Positions 12,121-23,342 of a stretch of 64,000 nucleotides of DNA are shown piece after piece. The stretch is from contig NC_134116.1 of assembly GCF_040939455.1 (NCBI RefSeq), positions 47,879,400-47,943,399 of the forward strand, given 5' to 3'. How positions within the stretch are numbered: position 1 is the stretch's first letter; every line of letters begins with the position of its first letter. A program made the position numbers and the translations under genes. This DNA is from Microcebus murinus (taxonomy: Eukaryota > Chordata > Mammalia > Primates > Cheirogaleidae). A model generated the notes under the pieces. The model had not been told where the DNA came from. It saw nothing but the letters and a program-made list of their open reading frames with translations, and searched no databases.

Positions 12121-12130
12121 TAGATTTCTT

Positions 12131-12980
12131 CATTGTGTCTGTTTCATCTCATTTTTTTCTCACTCTCATGCAACCAACCAGTCTTTCTATTTAATATGTA
12201 TATCCAGGCTGGAAATCATGGCAAATTCTCAGTCAGAATGATCCACGATTGTTTTCCAATCGTGGGGGTGGAAAGACTAACACAAACCAACTATTCCAAG
12301 TAGAGATGAGTGAAAAAAAAGACAAGATAGCAGAATAGAGAGTAATGAGAAAGGAAAATAAAGCAGGGGAGAAACAGGGATTGAAGCATATGTTTGATAT
12401 TAAAGATACTTGTTATACTTCTCAAAGCAGTTTTCTCTGCCAAATAGGTATCTGATATAAATTTATAACTCAGAATTTGCCAGATACATTCTGTTAGTGT
12501 TTCTTGACTATAATATTTCATAGTTACTACATAAAGTATGTAAATAAAAATGTTATACTTGACTTATAATCTTTTTTAAAAAAATGTACAAGTTTTCATG
12601 AGTTCTTTAATTGAGGGTAATTGCATGTGAAAGGCATATTGTTATGTGGTCTTTGGCAAAAATATTGAAATTTGGAATCTGGAAAAGCTAATGCACAGAC
12701 TGTAGCTAGGTTTCTCTTCTGGTTTATTTCTAGCATGAGCAAACTTGAAAAAAAGAGAAATATTTTCAGAGCCTTACCTGTAAAGCTTGCCTACTCTCAG
12801 CCCTAATACAAAGCAAATCAATTATTTGATGAAAAGTAAAATGTTCCACAAGATTCACAACAATGTTAAAAATCTGTTGTGTTGCCCATGCAATAGCTAA
12901 ACTTTGTGAAGTTAATTTATATGAAGTTTTTCTGCATTTTAATGCTATACATGCCTTTTAAAAGATTTACTCTTAATGTG
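12131..12980. other. Unassigned AT-rich DNA with a small hairpin
   Basis: A 9-bp perfect stem, 'ccacgattg' (12243-12251) with 'caatcgtgg' (12257-12265), encloses a 5-nt loop. No gene is recognised. Confidence 0.5.
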
Positions 12981-12997
12981 GGGAACATTGATTCTTT
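12981..12997. repeat. Target-site duplication, 3' side of the DNAJB6 retrocopy
   Basis: 'gggaacattgattcttt' is repeated exactly at 14518-14534. The last T's merge with the poly(T) run, so the end may be off by one to three bases. Confidence 0.95.
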
Positions 12998-13018
12998 TTT
13001 TTTTTTTTTTTTTTTTTT
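12998..13018 (-). other. Poly(A) tail of the DNAJB6 retrocopy
   Basis: An uninterrupted T-run on the plus strand (12995-13018, part shared with the target-site duplication) equals the poly(A) tail of the inserted transcript. Confidence 0.95.
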
Positions 13019-13036
13019 GCACCAAACACATTCGCA

Positions 13037-13042
13037 TTTATT
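13037..13042 (-). promoter_or_regulatory. Polyadenylation signal AATAAA of the retrocopy
   Basis: TTTATT on the plus strand reads AATAAA on the minus strand. It lies 18 nt before the start of the poly(A) tail, the normal distance. Confidence 0.9.
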
Positions 13043-13671
13043 TTCTTTTTTTTTTTTAAAAGCAAATGACAAAGACCCAGTTTACCAGCTTTACTTTTTA
13101 AACCTAAGCTTAACATTACATATTTAAACAATTGTCAAAACTTACTAAGTTGCCAGCATTCATGCACAACTAGAAAACATCCTTAATTTATAGTAAACCA
13201 GAAATGTATTACCATTAATGCATTAATATCTTTCATTACTAAATACTGAAAAAAATTGAAATTATTTCTGTAGAAGATTCGTCCTGGCAAGGTTAACTTC
13301 ACAGCAGGCTGACACTACTTGGCTCACGTTTCAGACACAATGGGAAAGCAGGTCCATGCTGGTGTTAGTGTACAATCTCGTTCTACCACTACCAAAGAGT
13401 CAAGGCTCACCTTGAATACCGTTTAATAAAAAAAGCAAAGTGCATACAGAGATTTACAACAATTTTAAAGACAAAAAAATGGTCCTATTATGTGGTCCCA
13501 ACAATAAACTCAAAAGTCTATGACAAACACGGCTCCAATGGGCGGTTTATAAATACTTAGGTACAGTGATACTCAAAGTCGAGTTCGTTTGAAATCTTCA
13601 AAAAAAAGTTCCTGTTAATCCTCAAATGGTGCTTGTTATAGTTAACATTTCTGTTAAGCGCGTGCGTTGAA

Positions 13672-14517
<846 letters not shown>

Positions 14518-14534
14518 GGGAACATTGATTCTTT
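14518..14534. repeat. Target-site duplication, 5' side of the DNAJB6 retrocopy
   Basis: An exact copy of 12981-12997 at the other boundary of the insertion. Confidence 0.95.
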
Positions 14535-14715
14535 CTGATTCCTTCCTTTTATTAGCCTATCACATTTGTCATGAGTTCTGATTTATATGTGAAATTCTTG
14601 TAAGATCTTCTTTACAAGTGATTGGGATGGTTAAATCCTTTGAACCACAAAAGTCTGCTTTTTCCCTCCTTTATTACGTACTGTAAACTTCCCAATGTGT
14701 ACTTTTCCTTTTGAT

Positions 14716-15010
14716 TTTTAATGAATAAGGGTACATAACAGTTGTGTGTATGTATAGGACACATGTGGTGTTTATACAGGCCTACAAAATGAATTAATCA
14801 AATCAGGATAATTGAGGTATCCATCACCTCAGGCATTTGTTATTCCTTTATGTTAGGAACATTCCCATGCCACTCTTTTAATTATTTTAATGTATAGGGT
14901 AACTTATTGTTGATTATATCTACTTTGTTGTGCTAGCAAATATTGTTTATTCTATCTACCTAACTATATTTTTGCACCCATTAACCATCCCCACTTCATC
15001 ACACCCTAGT
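14716..15010 (-). mobile_element. L1 3' UTR fragment, older primate/eutherian type
   Basis: On the plus strand it reads 'gggtacataacagttgt', 'ggtatccatcacctcaggca', 'tttgttgtgctagcaaata' and 'cacccattaaccatcccca'. This is the reverse complement of the L1PB/L1MA-type 3' UTR. It stops at the Tigger boundary. Confidence 0.8.
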
Positions 15011-16484
15011 ACTAGTGGTGTAACTGTAGCAAGTTGTCCAGATATAGCTAAGATAATTAACCAAGATGGCTTCACTAAAAAAATAGATTTTCAATTTAGA
15101 CAAAACAGTCTTCTATTAGAAGATGCCATCTAGGACTTTTGTTGCTAGAAAGGAGAACTCAATGCCTGAATTCCAAGCTACAAAGGGCAGGCAGATTCTT
15201 TTGGTAGGGGCTAATAAAGCTGATCACTTTAAGCAGAAGCCAATATTCATTTACCATTCTGAAAATTCTAGGGTCCTTAAGGATGGTGATACGTCTACTC
15301 TGCCTGTGCTCTATACATTGAACAACAAAACCTGAATGGCAGCACATCTGTTTACAGCATGGTTTACTGAATTTTTTAAGCCCACATTTGAGATCTATTG
15401 CTCAAAATAAACATTCCTTTCAAAATATTAGTGCTCATTAGCGATGCACCTGGTCATCCAAGAGCTTCTGATGGAGCTGTATAAGTCAATTTAAGTTGTT
15501 TTCATGCCTGCTAACACAATTTTCATTCTGTAACCCATGGATCAGAGAGTAATTCTGACTTTGAGGTCTTACTATTTAAGATATACATTTCATAAGGCTA
15601 TAGTTGCCTTAGATAGTGATTGCTCTTATGGATCCAGGCAAAGTAAATTGAAAACCTTCTGGAAAGGAATCACCATTCTAGTTGACATTAAGAGCATTAG
15701 TGATTCAAGGGAGAACATCAAATTATCAACATTAACAGCAGTATGGAAGAAGTTGATTCCAACCCTTTGATGACTTTGAATGGTTCAAGACTTCAGTGGA
15801 AAAAGAAACTGCAGACGAGGCGGAAATAGGGAGTTAATTAGAATTAGAAATCAAACCTCAAGATGTGACTGCATTGCTGCAATCTCAGGAAAAAAATAGA
15901 ACTAATAAGGAGTTATTTATTATCAATGAGCCAAAAAAAGTGGTTTTTTGAGATGCAATCTACTGCTAGTCAAGATTCTGTCTACATCATTGAAATAACA
16001 ACAAAGGATTTAGAATATTACATGAACTTAGTTAATAAAACAGGGGCAGAGTTTGAGAGGATTGGCTCCAAATTTGAAAGAGGTTCTACTGTGGGTAAAA
16101 TGCTATCAAATAGCATTGTATGCCACGGAAAAATCTTCTGTGAAAGGAAGGGTCAATCAATGTGGCAAACTTTATCATTGTCTTATTTTAAGAAATTGTT
16201 GCAGCCACCTCAACCTTCAGCAATCACTGCTCAGAGCAGTCAACAGCCATCAGTGTTGATGGAAGACAGGCCTCCAGCAGACAGTTACGACTCACTAAAG
16301 GCTTAGATGATCAATAGCATATTTTAGCAATAGAATATTTTTTAACTAAGGTAGGTACTTCTTTTTAGTACAATAATGCTATTGCACTTCTTAGTGCAGT
16401 AATGGTATTGCACACTTAATAGTGTACTGTACAGTATAAACATAATGCATAAACATGTAATTATTTACTCAATACCCACAATGT
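15011..16484 (+). mobile_element. Tigger1-like DNA transposon remnant (TcMar-Tigger)
   Basis: The conceptual product matches the C-terminal two-thirds of the Tigger (pogo/TIGD-like) DDE transposase in order: FTKK and 'NLDKT' near 15090, a segment at 15123-15335 with 'PVLYTLNNK', an 'APGHP' block at about 15445, 'MDQRVILTLRSYYLR' at 15537, 'LKTFWKGITIL', 'WKKLIPTL' near 15770, then a 126-codon open segment (15926-16306) with 'KDLEYYMNLV' and 'STVGKMLSNSIVC'. The frame is broken: the Trp after the first catalytic Asp region is a TAG stop, further stops and shifts separate the segments, and the expected second Asp before APGHP appears changed. The 5' end and both terminal inverted repeats are missing, so it is immobile. 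These elements moved in early primates and eutherians. Confidence 0.92.
16365..16416. repeat. 26-bp tandem duplication in the Tigger 3' region
   Basis: 'ttagtacaataatgctatt' at 16365 is followed 26 bp later by the similar 'ttagtgcagtaatggtatt'. Each unit can fold through a gtgca/tgcac-type pair. The Tigger consensus, as I remember it, has one such unit. Confidence 0.65.
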
Positions 16485-17272
16485 ACAAGTTTTTTCTCCA
16501 CAAACTTATTGGCTTTAGATTTTAATTCAACTTTTATATGTTTTCAAATTTATTTAGTTAAAATCAGGTAATTTATTATTTTTTCTCTGATCAATAATGA
16601 GATCGAGCACATCTTTATATTCATTGACTATTCATTTGCTTATTCTGTGATTGCTGCTTTCTCACTTTTACATACTTTTCCTCTGGGTTATACATGTTTT
16701 ACTTTTAAATTTGTGGTAATTTACATATCTATATTTTGATTTACTAATATTTGTATTATAGCTATAAATATAATTTTATTTATTTTACATATTGTGCACT
16801 TTGCATATATCTCCTCTTAGTCCACTTCTTAACTCTGAACTTTGATATTACATGATATACCAGAAAAAGAGGTTTTATTTTAATGTAATGAATTATGTTA
16901 ATCACATAGCATGTTTAATGCTTTTTGTATATTATTAAAGACATCTTCAGACAGAATGCATATTATTACCATCATCAAGTCTTATATTTATTTCTCTCAT
17001 ATATTTTGTCAGCTGGTCTCTGTAGTCAATTTAGAATATATTTTTAATGTTTTTTTTTAAAATTTGCCCAGTATGTTATGTTGAGTTGTTTTAGGTTTAA
17101 TACATCAGCATTTAATAGCATATTGCAAACACAGGCCCTCTGAAATGTACATTTTCAAATGAATTCAAGAGCAATGAGAAGATTCTGGAACACTAGAAAA
17201 CCTGATGCAGAACTACAATAGGTGTAGCAATACACAGTGAATCTGAGGTTCAAAAAGGCTTTGTGTGAGAAT
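16485..17272. other. T-rich unassigned DNA, possibly eroded L1
   Basis: The wording around 16600-16720 ('gagcacatctttatattc', 'tattctgtgattgctgc') hints at a minus-strand old L1 ORF2 piece, but it is too eroded to call. No exon or RNA gene is seen. Confidence 0.4.
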
Positions 17273-17288
17273 AAAAAAGAAAGAATTA
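17273..17288. repeat. Target-site duplication, left, of the Alu
   Basis: 'aaaaaagaaagaatta' recurs exactly at 17621-17636. Confidence 0.92.
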
Positions 17289-17620
17289 GGCCGGGCGCTG
17301 TGGCTCACGCCTGTAATCCTAGCTCTTGGGAGGCCGAGGCGGGCGGATTGCTCAAGGTCAGGAGTTCAAAACCAGCCTGAGCAAGAGCGAGACCCTGTCT
17401 CTACTATAAATAGAAAGAAATTAATTGGCCAACTGATATATATATAAAAAAAAATTAGCCGGGCATGGTGGCGCATGCCTGTAGTCCCAGCTACCCGGGA
17501 GGCTGAGGCAGAAGGATCACTCGAGCCCAGGAGTTTGAGGTTGCTGTGAGCTAGGCTGACGCCATGGCACTCACTCTAGCCTGGGCAACAAAGCGAGACT
17601 CTGTCTCAAAAAAAAAAAAA
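17289..17620 (+). mobile_element. Full-length lemur-type Alu SINE
   Basis: It begins 'ggccgggcgctgtggctcac', has an intact box B ('ggttcaaaac'-like, here 'gagttcaaaacc'), an A-rich centre with the 'ttaattggccaactgat' insert, a complete right arm ending 'gcgagactctgtctc' and an A-tail to 17626. The right-arm words 'gctaggctgacgcca' and 'cactcactctagcctggg' are those I associate with strepsirrhine, especially lemur, Alus. A perfect 16-bp duplication flanks it. This is the best-preserved SINE in the window and the main taxonomic marker. Confidence 0.97.
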
Positions 17621-17636
17621 AAAAAAGAAAGAATTA
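17621..17636. repeat. Target-site duplication, right, of the Alu
   Basis: An exact partner of 17273-17288. Its leading A's merge with the Alu tail. Confidence 0.92.
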
Positions 17637-19505
17637 ATAATGAATGTAAGTGAAGAGTGAGAAAATAGTAATGCAAGGGACAGACTCTGAACAGAAACTT
17701 TACGTGCTTTACATAAATTAGATTTATCCTCATTTCAACTCTTTGTATTTTTCAAAAATTGAAAACACCTTTCACCTATTTGGCTAGCAGAGCTATTACA
17801 CAGCAAACATTGAAAATGAGGTGTTCTTAACTATTCTGCTTGGATAAACAAAGTAAAATCTGTTTCACAAGTAGTTTCTTAGAAATTCAGCTTAACCAAG
17901 AGACTGACAAACTCGCTCTTTGTTGGCATACTACTCATTGCTCTAATTCTACCCCAATTACTAGCCTGAAATGATACAAACATCTGCCTTTTTGAAAAAA
18001 AAATTGTAAAAGAAAATGTATTTCCACATAACAGATGCTCATGAAAACAAAACTAAAACCAAAATAAAATAATCAGTATCTTTAAAAACATTCATCTCAT
18101 TTTCTTTAGACTGAAACTGATTTCTTTGGGACTCTGATTCATGAATTGTGCTTATTCTCGTGGATAATTATATATTATTTTGATTATTATTGTGATTACT
18201 GTTGTGTGAAATGAATTTGGCAGTCCCAACATAGTGTTAATTTCCATTGTCCTGACACAGCATGACACATTGGAATCAATGGCAGTAGAACAACTGAAAT
18301 TGGATGGAAAAATCACAGTAGATTTATGTTCCCTGGGCACACATTTTCTACTTTACAGCCGGAAGAAAACTGAAGTGATCGTTAACTTTTCTGGTAAACC
18401 ACAAAAAAGTGTGTAAAACGTGCTGAAAACTTAAATTCCTTAATATTTGCGTCCAAGAAAGATACATGCACTTACATATACTGTTAGAAGAAATGTATTA
18501 CATAATTTACAAACATTTTTGAATAATTTTAAGATAAATTTACCAGTATACTTGGTAATGTGTTGTGTTTTATTTTATATACTTAATAAAATATTCTTAC
18601 TATTCTTTGCATTTGCTTTATAAGGTTTATTTTAAACCTTAATTAAATTTTGGAAAGCTTCAAGCTTAGATGATGAATTTCGCTAGATTTCTATCATTTG
18701 GAGTTTTAAAATTAGATATGGAAAATCTACCCATCATTATTGTCTAGAAAACCAAATAATGTTAGAATTTTGATTAAAATAACCTATTTATCCAGCTGTC
18801 AACATTAGAAAAATTATATATCTGTCATTCAATCGATTCTTTCATCTGTGTCTTTCCAAACAATTAGCTGATTTTTTTCCACGTTACTCATTGTTTTTAA
18901 CATAACAGAGATAAACTGTTGGGTGTTGTGTATACGGGAAAGAATAAATGTTAAGGCATTTACGCGACTGAGGGAAAAAGCCTAAGACTGGACTTAAGTA
19001 ATTGGTTTGGTGGAACACAATGCTTCATTTCCATGACTGCCTTATAATTGCTCATTTACACATTCTATGAAGTAAAACAGCTGAATTTGCCTCACAGTAT
19101 TACCAATTAAATTGTTTAAGAAAAAGACCTACTGATAATGTATTAATGATAAATGTTCACTTAATGCATATAAATGCATGCTGAGAGTCTGTAATTGCAA
19201 CATTTAGTTTACTTTAGATGGCTATGTCACCTTGCTCCTGTTGAGAACATTTCTATTCCTTGCTCAAATTCGCTTCACAAGAATTTTCTCTTTTTAGCAA
19301 TAAGTAATATTTTACCAGACATTTCATTATTTAACTATTTTATTCTTAATATCTGTAAGGCTATAATTTAATTCAATAGTACTTATATTTTTAAAGCTCG
19401 TTCAGAACAGCTACGTAGGAATTGGCACCATATAAAAACAAAAAGGAAAATTAAATTCCCCGATCTTTTTGAAAATAAACCAACTTCAAGTTTCACACTT
19501 ACCTA

Positions 19506-19508
<3 letters not shown>
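17637..19508. other. Unassigned AT-rich DNA
   Basis: No repeat family, exon or RNA gene is recognised. Overlapping 60-codon frames on both strands at 18152-18416 look like chance. Confidence 0.5.
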
Positions 19509-19509
<1 letters not shown>

Positions 19510-19543
<34 letters not shown>

Positions 19544-19557
19544 CTCTCTCTCTCTCT
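19510..19557. repeat. Compound (CA)n(TC)n microsatellite
   Basis: CA units at 19510-19540 switch directly to TC units at 19541-19557. A second, imperfect CA cluster lies at 19649-19684. Confidence 0.95.
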
Positions 19558-19648
19558 TACCTGCAATATCAGCTTCCATAGAATCATTGAACCAATATTT
19601 ATTAAGCAGGTCTGTATTTCAGACATTCTCCAAGAATGTGGAGTATAG

Positions 19649-19684
19649 CACAAACACACACAGAGAAACACACACACACACACA
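19649..19684. repeat. Imperfect (CA)n microsatellite
   Basis: Two CA runs are separated by 'cagagaaa', about 90 bp from the compound CA/TC array. Confidence 0.9.
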
Positions 19685-20012
19685 TCACCTGCCTTGTGGA
19701 GTCTACATTATAAAAAGCTTTGACATTCAATCCCATAAAGAATTTTAAGATAGAAGTAGGCTGACAATGTAATCTGTGTTTTAGTTTTACAATTAGCTAA
19801 TGGGAATCTATTTTTTTTTTCAGATTTTGTGGTCTTCAGTTTTCTTATCCATAAAATAAATCATCAGTGTTCTTCAAGGACCCTTAGATTCATGAGAATA
19901 TTTAAATGAATGTAAAATGAAATTTGGTACTGCCTCGTGCTGAGGGATGGTAGATTTAATGATGAATTTTGATTGTGCTAAAAGTCTCAGAAGGTAACGT
20001 GAATGACCAAAG

Positions 20013-20030
20013 GTGGGTAGTACTACCCAC
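20013..20030. repeat. 18-bp perfect palindrome
   Basis: 'gtgggtagtactacccac' equals its own reverse complement. Confidence 0.9.
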
Positions 20031-21564
20031 TACTACTATTAGGATAGCCTAATCAGATACAGTGATTTTACAATTTGCCTGGTAATGCTGGGTGGCGTTT
20101 TAAAGAATCATGATTGCATTTTTTTTTTTTTTTTGTACAGAAAGTCAAGATGCATTTCAGAGGCTTAGTACTTAATACTGTTATCTGTTTTGCACAATAA
20201 ACTGATGAATGTTCCATATGATCAGGCCATGCTGTTACTCTCCTACAATCAAAAGTAGATCTTTAGACAACTATGCTAGTAGACTAGGCAACATGAACAT
20301 TTTTGGAAACAAAAGATGGTATTAGTATACTGATAGCTGGACCCAGTCAAGGCACCAATGCTGACGTCATACTAAAAGGCATTTTATTTTCATGAAGCCA
20401 TTCTCTTTATTACTCTCCCATTCTAAAATCGGGGTAGAAGCAATCCATACCCAGCTTATTTAATACCAAGTGTCCATTTACTAATTACTTGGCAAGTAGA
20501 GGCAGGATCTGATGTTTATAAAAATGCAATTCAGATTCCTAGTATAAGCTCTATCATCCTTGACTAAATGGTACCATATCCCATCTTCTTTCATTCTATT
20601 ACCCTTATGTTAGTTTATTTCCTTTCTTCTAGAATCTCACCTTTTTGACTGCTATATTTCTATTTAAAACAACACGATTATAGTTATTTTGTCATGGTAG
20701 CCATATGTGCACAGTGGCAAATACTTGCAAACCAAAGCAAGAGTGATCTGCTGCTGTTCACTGAAGTCATGAAGATTTAGAAGAGGCTTATCGATTTGAC
20801 TCCTATATCTATCTCCTCTATTAGTTCTTTGCAGTGAATCAATTCCAGAGTTAATGCAAAATAGACTGTAGAATGTGCATTCATAAAGCCTGATCATCTC
20901 CTGTCCCACAAATGATATTGAGAAGAAATATTTTATTACTTTTAGACAACAGAAAATTTAAAAAAATAGAGTGGTGGCTACAAGTAGTGGGGATTATTAT
21001 TATTAAATATTCATCTTTAGTATCATTGGACCTATTCAATTTACCAGTTACCAATCTCTCTCTAGAAGTAGACATTAATTCTTTTTAAAAAGGCTAACAT
21101 AAAATCAGAACACAATTTTAAATTAAAAAATATCCTCAGGACTGTTTAGAAAAGTGACACAATCTACTCAATTTGTAAGTGTATTTAACACAAATATTTT
21201 ATACTAATTTATTTTTCATAATGTCAGTTTTCAAATTAGTAAGATTTGCGTTTACCATCTGTTCACGTTTTAGTAGGCCTGTTAGAGAATTAAAAATGTA
21301 TCCTAATCTGCAGCCTTCTAAGTACCACATGTTTATTATGTGGCACTAGACAAAATCAGTAAGTACCGAAAATATGAATCTAGTGATTCTAGATATCTGA
21401 AAATATTCATATTTTCTATAGTCAAGGATCTTTCCCTCAAAATTATGTGCAAATTTTATTTTTTTTTTGTGCAATTTTTAAATGTTTACTTGCAAATTAT
21501 ACTCTTTAAGTTTCAACCAAGTGCCTTGAATTATCTAAATTCTATTCATCACATTGCATATTTT

Positions 21565-21597
21565 GCTGGTAGCATGGTAGCATGGTAGCTGGTAGCA
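21565..21597. repeat. Short 'ggtagcat' tandem repeat
   Basis: Units of 'ggtagcat' and 'ggtagc' occur four times in about 33 bp. Confidence 0.8.
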
Positions 21598-22199
21598 AAG
21601 AAAGAACATGAGATTCAACTCTGGCTTTGTCTAACATAACCATTACCCAGCTATTACAATTAGGCACTTGTGACATTGCTCTGTAGTTTAATAATCTAAG
21701 AGATTGAATCTGGTTTTAGTACATGGAACATAATCAGATATGAAGTGGTTAAGGAGAGTTCTAAATGTGTGTATGACACAGTTGGGCAAACTATGTGGTC
21801 ATCTAATATCTCACAACTTATAGTAGTTTCCAAATTCAAACTATCTTTTAGTGAAGGATAAGCCATTGAACCCTGGTGGAGAGAGTTAAACGAAAAACGA
21901 GAAGCTGTGTCTTATGCTGCCCTGCAGGACTCTTGACACAAGATGCAGGCACATTCTTTGAGAAAAAGAAAAATTGCATATAATTTCTGTACTCCCTGTC
22001 CTATCAATACAATTGTAGTGCTAGTGTTGAAAATGAAGACTTTTAGTCATCTTTTCTACATTGTAATTAGCAAAGTATTTCCCCCTCCCAAAGCGTTTTT
22101 TATAATCTCTGGTCTTTAGGCTAAAAATACAAATATGTTTCATAAACTTCTTAAGATAAAAGATATGCATATATGTTTTGTTCACCAATTATATAACTT

Positions 22200-23255
22200 T
22201 AATTTTTTCTAAAAGATTTATTGAAACTTTGTACCCATTGACCAACATCACCTCATTGTGCCCCTTCTCCATCCCCTGGCAACAACTATACTATTCTCTG
22301 CTTCTATGAATTGGACTATTTTGGATTCCACATATAAGAGAGATCATGTAGTATTTATCTTTTTTTGTCTTATTTTGCATGGCATATTGTCCTCCAGCTG
22401 AATTTAGGTTGTTGCAAATGGCACAATTTCCTTCTTTTTAATGGAAGAATAATATTCTCATCGATATCTATATCACATTTGCTGTAACTGTTCATAATTA
22501 GGACATTTAAGTTGTTTCCATATCTTGGATATTGTAAATAATGTTGCAGTGGACATGGGAATGAAGATGTGTATAGGAGATCCCAATTCCAATTTCTTTG
22601 GATGTATACCACGGATGAGATTGCCAGATCATGTAGTTGTTCTATTTTTAATTTTTTGAGGACCCTTCATATTCTTTTATATAATTCATATTCTAATTTA
22701 CTTCACCACCAACAGTGTACAGGATTTCTTTTTCTTCACATCCTTGAAAACACTTGTTAATTTTCTGTCTTTGATAACAGTCATTCTAACAGATGTGAAG
22801 TGATATTATACTGTGGTTTTTAATTTGCATTTCCTGAATGATTAGAAATGTTGGACACTTTTATATGCCACTTGGCCATCTGAATGTTTTCTTTTAAAAA
22901 GTGTCAATTCAAATCCTTTGCCCATTTTTTAATTGAGTTATTTGTATTTTTGTCATTGAGTTGTATAAATGCTTTATGGATTTTAGATATTCACCCTCAT
23001 CAAATATATGGTTTTAAAATTTTTTTTCTCATTCTGTAGTTGTTATCATTTTGTTGATTATTTCCAATGCTGTGCAGAAAGTTTTTTGTTTGATGTAATC
23101 CCATTTATCAATTTTTGCTTTTGTTGCTTTTGTTTTGATGTCATATCCTAAAAATTATTGTCAAGATCAGTGTGAAGGAGGCTTTTCCTTTTGTTTTCTT
23201 CTAGGAGATTTACAGTTTTAATTTTTAATCCATTTTAAGTTAGCAAAGTGTATGA
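22200..23255 (-). mobile_element. Older L1 (L1MA/L1MB-like), 3' UTR and end of ORF2
   Basis: The plus strand reads as the reverse complement of L1: 'ttgtacccattgaccaacat', 'tgaattggactattttgg', 'ggttgttgcaaatggcac', 'gttgtttccatatcttgg', 'caccaccaacagtgtaca', 'ttgagttgtataaatgctt' and 'ttacagttttaatttttaat'. It covers about 1 kb of the 3' part. Stops and indels show a dead copy. I see no clear target-site duplication. Confidence 0.9.
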
Positions 23256-23342
23256 ATAACCCTCACTAAAGCTCAACATGTACCTAATTAAGGGAATTTT
23301 GTGCTTGAACATTTAAAAAACTAAAAGCAGCACTATTTTAAT

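Larger units (their letters stand above)
19685..22199. other. Low-repeat AT-rich DNA
   Basis: It holds an 18-bp perfect palindrome (20013-20030), a 16-T run (20119-20134), a short 'ggtagcat' tandem repeat (21565-21597), and possible faint MIR-core wording at 19835-19895. No gene is recognised. Confidence 0.5.

Noticed and set aside
19486..19683. Cys/Val-rich 65-codon minus-strand frame
   Set aside because: It is CA microsatellite read as Cys-Val repeats.
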